A stretch of DNA of 12,738 nucleotides from Actinomycetes bacterium (GTDB lineage: Bacteria; Actinomycetota; Acidimicrobiia; Acidimicrobiales; Acidimicrobiaceae), in NCBI GenBank assembly GCA_021819025.1, contig JAKASN010000011.1, positions 1 through 12,738 on the forward strand. The letters run 5' to 3'. The position numbers and the translations under genes were made by a program. The notes below the pieces were generated by a model that was not told where the DNA came from, made no database searches, and saw nothing but the letters and a program-made list of their open reading frames with translations. Position 1 is the stretch's first letter; every line of letters starts with the position of its first letter. Positions 1 to 6,783 of this stretch are shown piece by piece.

Positions 1-549
1 ACCTCAATCAATCCAGGACCGTGGTCGGTGCAAACTGGGCTGCCGTTGTACTTGTGCGACATCGCGGTCTTTGTTGCTGCGGCGGCATGCTGGTGGCGTA
101 CTCCCTTGCTGGTGGAAATCACCTATTTCTGGGGACTGGCCGGGGTCCTCGAGGCCATCATCACGCCCGAGCTGCCGGATGGTTTTCCCCATCTCCTCTT
201 CATCCAATACACCGTGGGTCACTTGGCGGTGGTCGCCGCGGCGATCTATCTCACCTTTGGATTGCGAATCGCGCCGCGTGCTGGCGCGATGTTGCGGGTA
301 TTTGTCATTACTGTCGCCTACACCGTCGCGGTGGGGATCCTCGACTGGATCACCGGCGCGGACTATATGCTCTTGCGATACCCCCCACCGACCCCGAGTC
401 TGCTTTCGCTTCTCGGGCCATGGCCGTGGTACATCTTTGGCGCCGCTGGTGTCGGAGCGCTCTCGTTCGTGCTCCTGGATGCTCCGTTTTGGGCTCAGCG
501 ACGCAAAAGCCAGCTGGAAACTGAGGGACTTTCACAGCCGCACCCCTAG
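1..549 (+). CDS. YwaF-like (TIGR02206) integral membrane protein, 5' end missing
   Basis: The reading frame is open from base 1 and ends at TAG 547-549, giving 182 visible residues. A GTG at 28 could serve as a start, but the family signature LPLYLCD sits about a dozen residues in, whereas in YwaF/TIGR02206 proteins (about 230-250 aa) it lies after a first membrane helix. I therefore read the gene as truncated by the window edge. Further family-like stretches are YFWGLAG, PHLLFIQY, LTFGLRI and LLGPWPWYI. The protein is very hydrophobic, with about five visible membrane segments, so it is a multi-pass membrane protein. The family has no firmly established function. An 811-bp gap separates it from the monooxygenase genes, so it is probably not part of the pathway. 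The match is from memory of the family pattern. Confidence 0.82.
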   Translation, partial: TSINPGPWSVQTGLPLYLCDIAVFVAAAACWWRTPLLVEITYFWGLAGVLEAIITPELPDGFPHLLFIQYTVGHLAVVAAAIYLTFGLRIAPRAGAMLRVFVITVAYTVAVGILDWITGADYMLLRYPPPTPSLLSLLGPWPWYIFGAAGVGALSFVLLDAPFWAQRRKSQLETEGLSQPHP

Positions 550-1360
550 TCATGGTCATCGACGAGAGGCGTTCGAGCAGATAACTCAGTACCTGTCACA
601 CGCATGTAGTGCCACTTTGCTCCGACTTTTGCTGCAAAGTACCGTCCTGCTGTCCGCCAACGACGGAGCCGCTGCAGTCATGCCCGCACCAAGGCCACAA
701 AACAACACAAATACCCTGACGGTATCCGCCGAGTCCCGCCCAAGGACTGGGTGATCCCCTCGGGCAAGGTGAGGCCGCGTTGCAAAGCTCCAAGCGAGGG
801 TGGATAAACGCGAGAGCCTCAGCGCCAGAGCGCCGCTGGTTCGGTGTCGTATCTCTTCTGGCATCTTTTGGAAACGATCGCCAGGCGTTCTCTGGGTTAC
901 CGCAGACTTCCTCGAGTCGGCCAGGCAATCCGTCTTCGGGCGATCCCAAGGCGGCGCTATAGCCAACACACAAAGGCTTACGCCGCCTGGCGCACGGCAG
1001 AGGAACCTCGCGAGTCGGAGCTCACCGGTCACCCGAAGCAGCGCATCATCAGGGAGTTGACGAGATCGCCCGGAGGAGACGATCCAAGTCTCTTCGTGAG
1101 GTCATCTACGGGAAAGTCCCTGGCCAACGCACCTGTCATCGTCAAGCCCGAGATCGGCCGAATAAAAGCAGTTTTAGCTTGCTCTTGGCATTTTTTTCAA
1201 CGCCGCAGGTGCGAATCTGATCGCCCAATCGGATCGCCTTGACCGCGCCAGCTGGTTGGGAGTTTCTCCAAATCTCCGTTCCGCACAGAGAAACACGCCT
1301 CGTTGCGCAAAATCCCCTCATCTACTCTTGAATCACCTCACTACGCATTGAAGGAGGATC
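550..1360. other. 811-bp region without a supportable gene
   Basis: Open frames occur on both strands (for example 844-1242 + and 586-1032 -), but none has a good ribosome site, recognisable domains or protein-like composition; they are rich in Arg, Ser and Pro, as expected of chance frames. A 7-bp inverted repeat (ACTTTGC 614-620, GCAAAGT 634-640) follows the membrane-protein gene but has no T-run after it. There is an AT-rich patch at about 1160-1200. The promoter of the downstream monooxygenase operon is expected here, yet I see no convincing -35/-10 pair. The region could hold a decayed gene or a long regulatory leader. Confidence 0.6.
614..640. repeat. 7-bp inverted repeat downstream of the membrane-protein gene
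   Basis: ACTTTGC (614-620) and GCAAAGT (634-640) are exact reverse complements with a 13-base spacer. No T-run follows, so this is not a canonical terminator. It may be chance or a weak operator. Confidence 0.35.
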
Positions 1361-2881
1361 ATGCCAAAACTGGGACGAACAGAGTGGTACGACCTGACGC
1401 GAGATATGAACTGGACTTTTAGTTATGTAAATGAGGAGGACGTATTTCCCGAAGAGTTGAGTAATGGATTCGGAATTCCGGCGTCACAATGGTGGCGATG
1501 GGACGAACCCTACAAAATCAGTTATCGAGAGTACGTACACAATCAGTACGATAAAGACAATGAAGTTTACGCGGTCAATGCCGCCATTGGTCGCTCAAAG
1601 CTTTTCGATGACCTAGATCCGGGATGGCGAGCCGCTGTGGTCGCCCACTACGGAGCAATTGCGGTACCAGAGTATCTTGCCGCCATCGGCGAATCTCGCA
1701 TGGCTCGATTCGGGCGCGCCGCAGCTTGGCGCAATATGGCAACCTACGGAACTCTTGATGAGACCCGCCACGGTCAGATCCAAACCTTCTTTCCTCACAG
1801 CCTTCTTGAAAAAGAGCCCCGATTCGACTGGGCTCATAAGGCGCTGCACACCAATGAATGGGGTGCAATCGCGGCTCGGTCGTTGTTCGACGACATGTTT
1901 GTGGCGAACGACGCGGTAACCACCGCACTCCAGTTGACATTTACTTTTGAGACCGGCTTTACCAATCTTCAGTTCTTGGGAATGGCGGCGGATGCCATGA
2001 AAGTGGGCGATGTTGGATTTGGAGCGTTGATTTCAAGCATCCAGACCGACGAAGCGCGACATGCTCAACAAGGCGAGCCAACTCTTCGAATTCTCGTGGC
2101 AAACGGGAAGAAGGACGAAGCGCAGCAGATGATTGACCACATGTTTTGGCGATCTTGGCACGTCTTCGCGCTGTTAACCGGTCTGTCGATGGATTACTAC
2201 ACTCCCCTGGAACACCGTAGCCATTCCTTCAAAGAGTTTATGCAAGAGTGGATTGTCAAGCAGTTCATGGACCAGTTCCGCGATTTTGGCATGAACCTTC
2301 CTTGGTACTGGGAGGATTATTTTCTCAAAGAGTTGGATTGGTACCATCATGCCGTACATTTGGGCGTTTGGTACTGGAGGCCAACGGTGTGGTGGAATCC
2401 CGACGCCGGAGTTTCGCCGGACGAGCGTGATTGGCTAGAAGAAAAATATCCGGGCTGGAATGACTCGGTCGGCAAGTGGTGGGATGTAATTGGCGACAAT
2501 GTCCGCAACGGGGATTTCGCATTGACCTTGCCCGAGACATTTCCCATGGTATGCAATATGTGTCAAATACCCATCGTGTCGCCGGCTGGATTCCTCGCGG
2601 GAAAGGTGGCCAGTCCGGCTCCTTTGAGCGTTACCCGAAAAGGCAGGCGTTACAACTTTTGTTCCGAGCCCTGCAGATGGATCTTTCAATCCAATCCGGA
2701 AAGGTTCGAAGGCCATCTCACCATTGTCGACCGCCTACTCGCCGGAATCATACAACCCCCGACCGTGGAAGGCGCTTTGGCTTACATGGGACTCTCGCCC
2801 TCGGAGATGGGTGTCGACGCCACGGGTTACGCCTGGGCTACACAAACCAATCATCACAGCGATCAAGTGGTAAATCTTTAA
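1361..2881 (+). CDS. tmoA: Toluene monooxygenase-type diiron hydroxylase, alpha (large) subunit
   Basis: This is the catalytic subunit of a soluble multicomponent monooxygenase; it binds O2 at a carboxylate-bridged diiron centre and inserts one oxygen atom into the substrate, probably an arene. The 506 residues align almost without gaps to toluene 4-monooxygenase TmoA (about 500 aa) as I remember it. The six iron ligands fall at the same numbers: E104, E134, H137 (DETRH), E197, E231, H234 (DEARH). Pocket positions I100, A107, Q141, F176, F196, T201 and F205 are also kept, but position 103 is proline. The C-terminus carries a YHS-like domain with C398, C401, C434 and C438. The ATG follows AAGGAGG (1351-1357) at short spacing. 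It is the first gene of a tmoABCDE-like operon. An isoprene or alkene monooxygenase is the main alternative; the phenol hydroxylase next door favours an aromatic substrate. Confidence 0.95.
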   Translation: MPKLGRTEWYDLTRDMNWTFSYVNEEDVFPEELSNGFGIPASQWWRWDEPYKISYREYVHNQYDKDNEVYAVNAAIGRSKLFDDLDPGWRAAVVAHYGAIAVPEYLAAIGESRMARFGRAAAWRNMATYGTLDETRHGQIQTFFPHSLLEKEPRFDWAHKALHTNEWGAIAARSLFDDMFVANDAVTTALQLTFTFETGFTNLQFLGMAADAMKVGDVGFGALISSIQTDEARHAQQGEPTLRILVANGKKDEAQQMIDHMFWRSWHVFALLTGLSMDYYTPLEHRSHSFKEFMQEWIVKQFMDQFRDFGMNLPWYWEDYFLKELDWYHHAVHLGVWYWRPTVWWNPDAGVSPDERDWLEEKYPGWNDSVGKWWDVIGDNVRNGDFALTLPETFPMVCNMCQIPIVSPAGFLAGKVASPAPLSVTRKGRRYNFCSEPCRWIFQSNPERFEGHLTIVDRLLAGIIQPPTVEGALAYMGLSPSEMGVDATGYAWATQTNHHSDQVVNL

Positions 2882-2908
2882 TTTTTTCACTACACCAAAG
2901 GAGCGAAA

Positions 2909-3157
2909 ATGGCGCCATTACCCATACAGGCGATCGTACGTGGGGACTTTGTAGCCCAACTGGTGCTCATCGATACCGACGACTCGGTGGATGCAATGAT
3001 TGAGAAGATTAACCACCATGCCGTAGGCCGCCGAGTGAGTGGCGAAAGTCGCAAATGGAACCTCTTCTGCGAAGACGAGCAGATAGAAGATGGACAAACG
3101 GCGGGTTCCGCGGGAATTCAGCCCCTCGATGTAGTCGAGGTGGTTCCGGTTGGATAG
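2909..3157 (+). CDS. tmoB: Toluene monooxygenase gamma subunit (TmoB-like)
   Basis: This is the small structural subunit of the (alpha-beta-gamma)2 hydroxylase. It is 82 aa against about 84 aa for TmoB, and starts MAPLPIQAIVRGDF like the family pattern (short Pro-containing N-terminus, then a DF..QLV strand). Conserved features include the NHHAVGRRV segment and the closing acidic/hydrophobic strand ending in VVEVVPVG. The family adopts a ubiquitin-like beta-grasp fold and has no cofactor. The ATG is preceded by AAAGGAG (2897-2903) at good spacing. The gap from the alpha gene is 27 bp and contains a T-run just after the alpha stop, without a hairpin. The end of the gene overlaps the start of the Rieske gene by 8 bp. 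Confidence 0.9.
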   Translation: MAPLPIQAIVRGDFVAQLVLIDTDDSVDAMIEKINHHAVGRRVSGESRKWNLFCEDEQIEDGQTAGSAGIQPLDVVEVVPVG

Positions 3158-3536
3158 GGGTACCACCGAGGCTGATCTCATTTGGGTACAAGCCGCAGCA
3201 CTCGAAGACATTTGGGAGGGCGACTTGCTTGAGGTCGATCTGGACGGCGAATCAGTGATCATTGTTCATCCAGAAGGCGGCAAGATTAAGGCATTTCAAG
3301 GAATTTGCCCTCACCAAGAAAAATCTCTCGCGGATGGTTACCTGGAAGGAAACCTCCTAGTGTGCGCGGGTCACCGCTGGGAATTCGACGTAAGTAGCGG
3401 TAAAGGCATTAATCCGATGGGCTGTGAACTCTTTGAGTACCTCGTCCGCGTCGAGGGGGACTTACTTTTTGTTGGTTATCCACGCAAGGCAGGTAGACGC
3501 AATTTCCGGTTTACTGCAACATTAGCAGGGGAGTGA
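3150..3536 (+). CDS. tmoC: Rieske-type [2Fe-2S] ferredoxin of the toluene monooxygenase (TmoC-like)
   Basis: This soluble electron carrier passes electrons from a reductase to the diiron hydroxylase. It has a complete Rieske motif: C53-P-H55, then 17 residues on, C72-x2-H75, followed by the RWEF aromatic segment. The spacing equals that of T4MO TmoC (C45, H47, C64, H67). The body (DIWEGDLLEVDLDGE, KIKAFQGICPHQE, GINPMGCELFEYLV) follows the TmoC pattern; at 128 aa it is slightly longer than TmoC (112 aa) at both ends. There is no ATG or GTG ahead of the conserved region, so I take TTG 3150, preceded by GAGG (3137-3140). This overlaps the gamma gene by 8 bp and suggests translational coupling. 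Its likely reductase partner is the FAD enzyme at 5164. Confidence 0.93.
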   Translation: MDRGTTEADLIWVQAAALEDIWEGDLLEVDLDGESVIIVHPEGGKIKAFQGICPHQEKSLADGYLEGNLLVCAGHRWEFDVSSGKGINPMGCELFEYLVRVEGDLLFVGYPRKAGRRNFRFTATLAGE

Positions 3537-3540
3537 TCAA

Positions 3541-3840
3541 GTGGTAGAGCGAATGGTTGGCCCGGTTCTTCGAGGTACGGACCAGTACAAGATTGACTCA
3601 GTCGTAGAAGCGATTGTAATGGATAATCCCGGTAAAGAAGTGATCGTCGATGATGAAGGCGGGTACGTTCGCGTCAGCTGCGCCACCCGGTGTCGCTTGA
3701 CCCGAAAGAGCCTTGAGATCTCGCTCGGAGAGCCGTTCGAGCTTTCCGATCTTGAGCCCATGCTGAGTGGCTTTGCCGGACATATTAGCTACCTCAGCGA
3801 CGACGAAGTTTCTTGGTATTTGGAAGGGGAGAAATTGTGA
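3541..3840 (+). CDS. tmoD: Toluene monooxygenase effector/coupling protein (TmoD-like)
   Basis: This cofactor-free regulatory protein binds the hydroxylase near the diiron site and couples electron transfer and O2 activation to substrate hydroxylation. It is 99 aa against 103 for TmoD. The family signature DNPGKEVIVDDEGGYVRV (residues about 29-46) matches the DNPGKEI...YVR segment of TmoD, followed by LTRKSLE, the LG.PF motif and a C-terminal FAGHI..DDEVSWY strand. It starts at GTG 3541 with AGGGGAG (3527-3533) upstream, 4 bp after the Rieske stop. Its end overlaps the beta gene start in a GTGA arrangement. The order alpha-gamma-Rieske-effector-beta is the tmo order. Confidence 0.92.
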   Translation: MVERMVGPVLRGTDQYKIDSVVEAIVMDNPGKEVIVDDEGGYVRVSCATRCRLTRKSLEISLGEPFELSDLEPMLSGFAGHISYLSDDEVSWYLEGEKL

Positions 3841-4829
3841 GTGAGAAGATAGCACCTATCCGACGTAGTACCCGTACCTGGTCCCTGCTCGGTGACGTAA
3901 AAAAACGGCCATCGCCATACGAGGTGGTCACGAGCAATTTTCATTATCATTTTAGGCGCGACCCGGTACCCTTCGAACTGAGCCCGGAGGCTCCGCTAAA
4001 CCGTTGGTACTTGAAGTATCGGGAGGGTTCGGCTCTGCAGATGGAGGATTGGGAGGGTTTCCGCGACCCGCAACGCTTGACCTACCGATCCTATGTCGCC
4101 CTTCAGCACAACCGGGAAGTTATCATGGACTCCATCATCGACCGCTTCGAACAGGAGGAGAGCACCGACAGACTCAGCCAAGAGTGGCTTGGGGTGATGA
4201 GAGATATCTACGCGCCAGCCCGCTTCCCTATCCATGTTCTCCAGATGACGGCACTTTATCTTGGCCAGATGGCTCCCTCAGCTTTCATAACAAATGTGGC
4301 TCATTTCCAGGGGGGAGATGAACTGAGAAGAGTGCAATGGATCGCATACCGCTGCAAATCTCTCGCGCTCTCTTATGGCGAAGAGTTGGCATCGAGCGAA
4401 GTGGCGCGCCACGCTTGGGAGGATGCTCCAACCTGGCAACCGATGCGCAAGGTATTTGAAGAACTCCTCCTCGCCTATGACTGGGGCGAATGCTTTGTGG
4501 CGATGAACTTGGTAGTCAAGCCGCTCTTCGATGCGGTGTTCAATGAAGGAATCGGTCGGGCAGCGCTTTTACACGGCGACAGCTTGACGAGTGCCATGCA
4601 AGTGGAACTGGCTCACGACAGCGCCCGGGCTCGGGAATGGACCTCCGCACTAGTGCATTATGCCTGCGACAACAACGCCGAGAATCGCGAGGTCATCCGA
4701 AGCTGGGTAGAGAAATGGCAGGATCGTAGCCGAGACGCCTTTACCGGACTCGCGGCTTCGCTAGAAAATGCAATAGTTCCCGACCTCGATGCCGCACAAC
4801 AGGGCTTTCTATCTAGTCTCGGGCTTTGA
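3837..4829 (+). CDS. tmoE: Toluene monooxygenase-type hydroxylase, beta subunit (TmoE-like)
   Basis: This is the non-catalytic helical partner of the alpha subunit in the hydroxylase dimer; it has a ferritin-like fold but no iron site. From GTG 3837 it is 330 aa, close to TmoE (327). Shared landmarks are RTWS.L..V.K.PS.Y..V near the N-terminus, the FHYHFRRDP..FELSPEAPLNRWY segment, the LTYRSYV..Q motif, an FP..VLQM..LYLGQMAPS helix, and DWGECFVAMNLVVKP (TmoE has DWGEAFVSLNLVVKP). An upstream in-frame TTG at 3813 would give 338 aa, but the GTG has GGGGAG at proper spacing and gives the family N-terminus. The start overlaps the effector stop by 4 bp, indicating coupled translation and roughly equal amounts. 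Confidence 0.93.
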   Translation: MSEKIAPIRRSTRTWSLLGDVKKRPSPYEVVTSNFHYHFRRDPVPFELSPEAPLNRWYLKYREGSALQMEDWEGFRDPQRLTYRSYVALQHNREVIMDSIIDRFEQEESTDRLSQEWLGVMRDIYAPARFPIHVLQMTALYLGQMAPSAFITNVAHFQGGDELRRVQWIAYRCKSLALSYGEELASSEVARHAWEDAPTWQPMRKVFEELLLAYDWGECFVAMNLVVKPLFDAVFNEGIGRAALLHGDSLTSAMQVELAHDSARAREWTSALVHYACDNNAENREVIRSWVEKWQDRSRDAFTGLAASLENAIVPDLDAAQQGFLSSLGL

Positions 4830-5163
4830 GGAGCGAACTGTCAACTTCGGCTATCTAATCCTTGCTAACAGGTCTGCATCACTAGGGTGATCAGCGGCCG
4901 AAGGCCGGTGTAGTTACAAACTTCGGCTCCTTGTGATTTTGTCCCTTGGAAACGGGATGAGGTGCTGGGGACTCTCCGATGTGCTCAGGCTCGTTGGTGG
5001 CCCTGGATACGGCTTATTGGATGCCGATAGGGTCGGCTAGAAAAGAATCCTCGCGGGCGATCCCCTGGAATTGAGTGTGCGGAACTAGGTCCAAGGCGAA
5101 AAGGTAGCACGGATCCCAGATTTGTTTTGGCGTTTTCGAGCGCTTAACTATTAAGGATGCACA
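4830..5163. other. 334-bp structured gap between tmoE-like gene and reductase gene
   Basis: I see no gene here. It holds two adjacent small hairpins: ATCAC/GTGAT at 4878-4891, and CGGCC-GAA-GGCCG at 4895-4907. It also holds a three-part set of CTTCGGC/GCCGAAG elements (separate entry). It ends in AAGGA (5153-5157) in front of the reductase ATG. A promoter for the reductase could lie at about 5120-5150 (TTGTTT, 17 bases, TAACTA), but the match is poor and I do not call it. Confidence 0.6.
4843..4928. repeat. Direct/inverted repeat triad CTTCGGC - GCCGAAG - CTTCGGC
   Basis: AACTTCGGCT occurs twice in direct orientation (4843-4852 and 4919-4928). Between them GCCGAAG (4897-4903) is the reverse complement of the shared CTTCGGC core. 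The middle copy can pair with either flank or fold within its own CGGCC-GAA-GGCCG hairpin, so three folds exclude each other. It lies in the gap or leader ahead of the reductase gene. It may be an operator cluster, an mRNA processing site or an attenuation structure. Confidence 0.55.
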
Positions 5164-6408
5164 ATGGGAAAATCTCTCCCACTGGTGATAGTGGGTGGCG
5201 GCGTAGGCGGTGCATTCGCAGCGCAGGAAGCACGCCGGCAAGGTTATTTGGAACCAATTGTGCTGGTCTGTGGAGAACCATACCTTCCCTACGATCGGCC
5301 TCCCTTGTCAAAGGAATACCTGCTTGAGCAGAACTCCGAGGTGCCAGAGCTCTTGCCGGGGTCATTTTATTCGAACAACGATATCGACATCGTTCTCGGT
5401 TCGATGGCTTGCGAGCTCGATGCCAGCGCGAAAGTGTTGACTCTGGAGAACGGAACCTCGCTCGACTATGGTGCATTGATTCTCGCCACAGGTTCTCGGG
5501 CTCGGGTCTTGCGCTGTGTGCCATCTCTGGACAACGTCTTCTATTTGCGTAGCATCGAAGATAGCTCGCGCCTCAGGGCGGCGCTACAGGGTCGCCCACA
5601 AGTGGTGATAGCTGGAGGCGGGTTCATCGGGCTCGAGGTGGCCGCAGCTGCGAGTGCATTGGGGGCCGAGGTTTCTATCGTCGAGATTATGGAAGCTCCG
5701 TTATCGGGCATCCTTGGGACGAAGGTCGCCCAAGAGTTCGCGCAATTGCATCGAAGCAGGGGCGTTTCCATCTATACCAGCGAGTCGGTCGTGGACGTGA
5801 TCAGCGACTCGTTGGTCCGAGCGGTAGTGACCTCTACCGGACGGACAATTCCCTGCGATGTACTCGTCGTGGGCGTGGGTGCGGCGCCAATGGTGGAATT
5901 AGCCGTGTCGGCAGGAATTCAGGCGGAGGCAGGAATTCCCGTGGATGCGCATTGTCGCACCGAGATGCCCTCGGTCTTTGCCATCGGGGATGTTGCTCGT
6001 CTTGACCATCCCGTGGTGGGATCGCCGATACGCGTGGAACACTGGGATAGCGCACGGCGCCACGCCAGTGCAGCGATCAGCACCCTGGTTGGGAAACCGT
6101 CTCCTTGCACCACCCTGCCCTGGTTCTGGTCGGACCAGTACGGGATCAACTTTCAATACGTGGGTTATGCTCCGGTATGGCAGGAGGTCGTACTCCGTGG
6201 CGATCCTGCGCACTGGGATTTTTCGGCGTTTTACCTCCTCGAGGGTCAAGTGGTTGCGTGCCTTGCGGCTGAGCGACCCAAGGAGATCCGTGCCGCGGAG
6301 CACATGATAAGCAACCGAATCCGCATCCCGGGCGAGCAGTTGCTCAATGACCAGATTGATCTCAGAGAGATTCTTCGTGATCACCAAAGAGAGCGTCGCT
6401 CTCACTAG
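5164..6408 (+). CDS. NADH:ferredoxin reductase, FAD-dependent, BphA4/TodA type
   Basis: This flavoprotein oxidises NADH and reduces a small iron-sulfur protein. The 414 residues show the two-nucleotide-domain layout of the family: an FAD-binding GGGVGG at 11-16, the PYDRPPLSK segment at 42-50 and the ATG motif at 108-110. The NAD-binding GGGFIG at 151-156 is followed by E174 at the end of the second strand, which favours NADH over NADPH. The second FAD motif VFAIGDVA is at 271-278. The C-terminal reductase domain contains VEHWDSARRHA and WFWSDQYGINFQYVGYA. The ATG has AAGGA (5153-5157) upstream. Such enzymes normally serve Rieske ferredoxins of ring-hydroxylating dioxygenases. Here the neighbour is a TmoC-like Rieske protein, so the likely role is to feed monooxygenase 1 in place of a TmoF-type reductase. 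The partner assignment is inference. Confidence 0.93.
   Translation: MGKSLPLVIVGGGVGGAFAAQEARRQGYLEPIVLVCGEPYLPYDRPPLSKEYLLEQNSEVPELLPGSFYSNNDIDIVLGSMACELDASAKVLTLENGTSLDYGALILATGSRARVLRCVPSLDNVFYLRSIEDSSRLRAALQGRPQVVIAGGGFIGLEVAAAASALGAEVSIVEIMEAPLSGILGTKVAQEFAQLHRSRGVSIYTSESVVDVISDSLVRAVVTSTGRTIPCDVLVVGVGAAPMVELAVSAGIQAEAGIPVDAHCRTEMPSVFAIGDVARLDHPVVGSPIRVEHWDSARRHASAAISTLVGKPSPCTTLPWFWSDQYGINFQYVGYAPVWQEVVLRGDPAHWDFSAFYLLEGQVVACLAAERPKEIRAAEHMISNRIRIPGEQLLNDQIDLREILRDHQRERRSH
6389..6403. repeat. Short perfect hairpin at the reductase 3' end
   Basis: GAGAGC (6389-6394) and GCTCTC (6398-6403) pair perfectly around a GTC loop, covering the last codons just before the reductase stop. No T-run follows. 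It could slow 3' decay of the message or mark its end together with the larger palindrome downstream, or be incidental coding sequence. Confidence 0.4.
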
Positions 6409-6516
6409 CACCCCTAACAAGGCTCGATCGGTCATTCTCATAACTCGTGGTGGCGCGCTTGGCGGTGCTGATTTCTCTGAACGCGGTGATTTGTTGGCAT
6501 GGCTAGGCGAGTCCAG

Positions 6517-6548
6517 CGGCGCCAAGGCGACGCGTCGCCTTGGCGCCG
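6517..6548. repeat. Perfect 32-bp palindrome between the clusters
   Basis: The half-site CGGCGCCAAGGCGACG (6517-6532) is followed directly by its exact reverse complement (6533-6548). As RNA it would give a very stable GC-rich hairpin. There is no T-run after it, so it is not a canonical intrinsic terminator, but U-less hairpin terminators have been proposed in some high-GC bacteria. Alternatives are a dyad operator or an extragenic palindrome belonging to a repeat family. Its place about 108 bp after the reductase stop suits a transcript end or insulator. Confidence 0.8.
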
Positions 6549-6688
6549 GGCGCAATCGATCATTAATGGTGGTCGCTCCTCAAGGTCGATACGCGGCCCC
6601 AAGGCTCGTCGCCGTCCAAGGTCCACCCTGTGTTACCGGGCGCGGGAACCAACCAACAAAAACTGCAAGTTTCTCCAAATGATAATCG

Positions 6689-6707
6689 CGTTCCGTAGCT
6701 AGGAACG
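6689..6707. promoter_or_regulatory. Candidate operator: CGTTCC-GTAGCTA-GGAACG
   Basis: CGTTCC (6689-6694) and GGAACG (6702-6707) are exact reverse complements flanking a 7-base spacer that itself contains the palindrome TAGCTA. A 19-bp dyad of this form is typical of dimeric repressor sites, and it lies about 120 bp before the start of cluster 2. No regulator gene is in the window, so the binding protein is unknown. It could also be chance. Confidence 0.45.
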
Positions 6708-6753
6708 AGGTGCGAACCTGGCGGCGATCTCGGCATAGCTTTGCTGAAGAGGC

Positions 6754-6783
6754 GTGATCCGGTCGATTTGATGGCGGGATCAC
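6754..6783. promoter_or_regulatory. Candidate operator or leader hairpin: GTGATCC...GGATCAC
   Basis: GTGATCC (6754-6760) and GGATCAC (6777-6783) form a 7-bp inverted repeat with a 16-base spacer, 47 bp ahead of the 6830 gene. It could be a dyad operator or a hairpin in the 5' leader of cluster 2. No T-run follows. Confidence 0.4.

Noticed and set aside
1193..1212. Possible sigma-54 (-24/-12) promoter around TTGGCATTTTTTTCAACG
   Set aside because: The GG of the -24 element is present, but the GC of a -12 element is absent at the required 10-base spacing.
844..1242. 132-codon + strand open frame between the membrane protein and the alpha gene
   Set aside because: The translation is Arg/Ser-rich with no recognisable motif, and no ribosome site precedes it; it overlaps other equally long frames.
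2879..2888. T-run after the alpha gene as an intrinsic terminator
   Set aside because: No stem precedes it and the gamma gene with a good ribosome site follows 20 bp later.
3813..3836. TTG start giving a longer beta subunit
   Set aside because: GTG 3837 has a better placed ribosome site, forms a 4-bp stop/start overlap and gives the usual family N-terminus.
5122..5150. Sigma-70-type promoter TTGTTT-N17-TAACTA before the reductase
   Set aside because: Too few consensus positions match in both boxes to call it.
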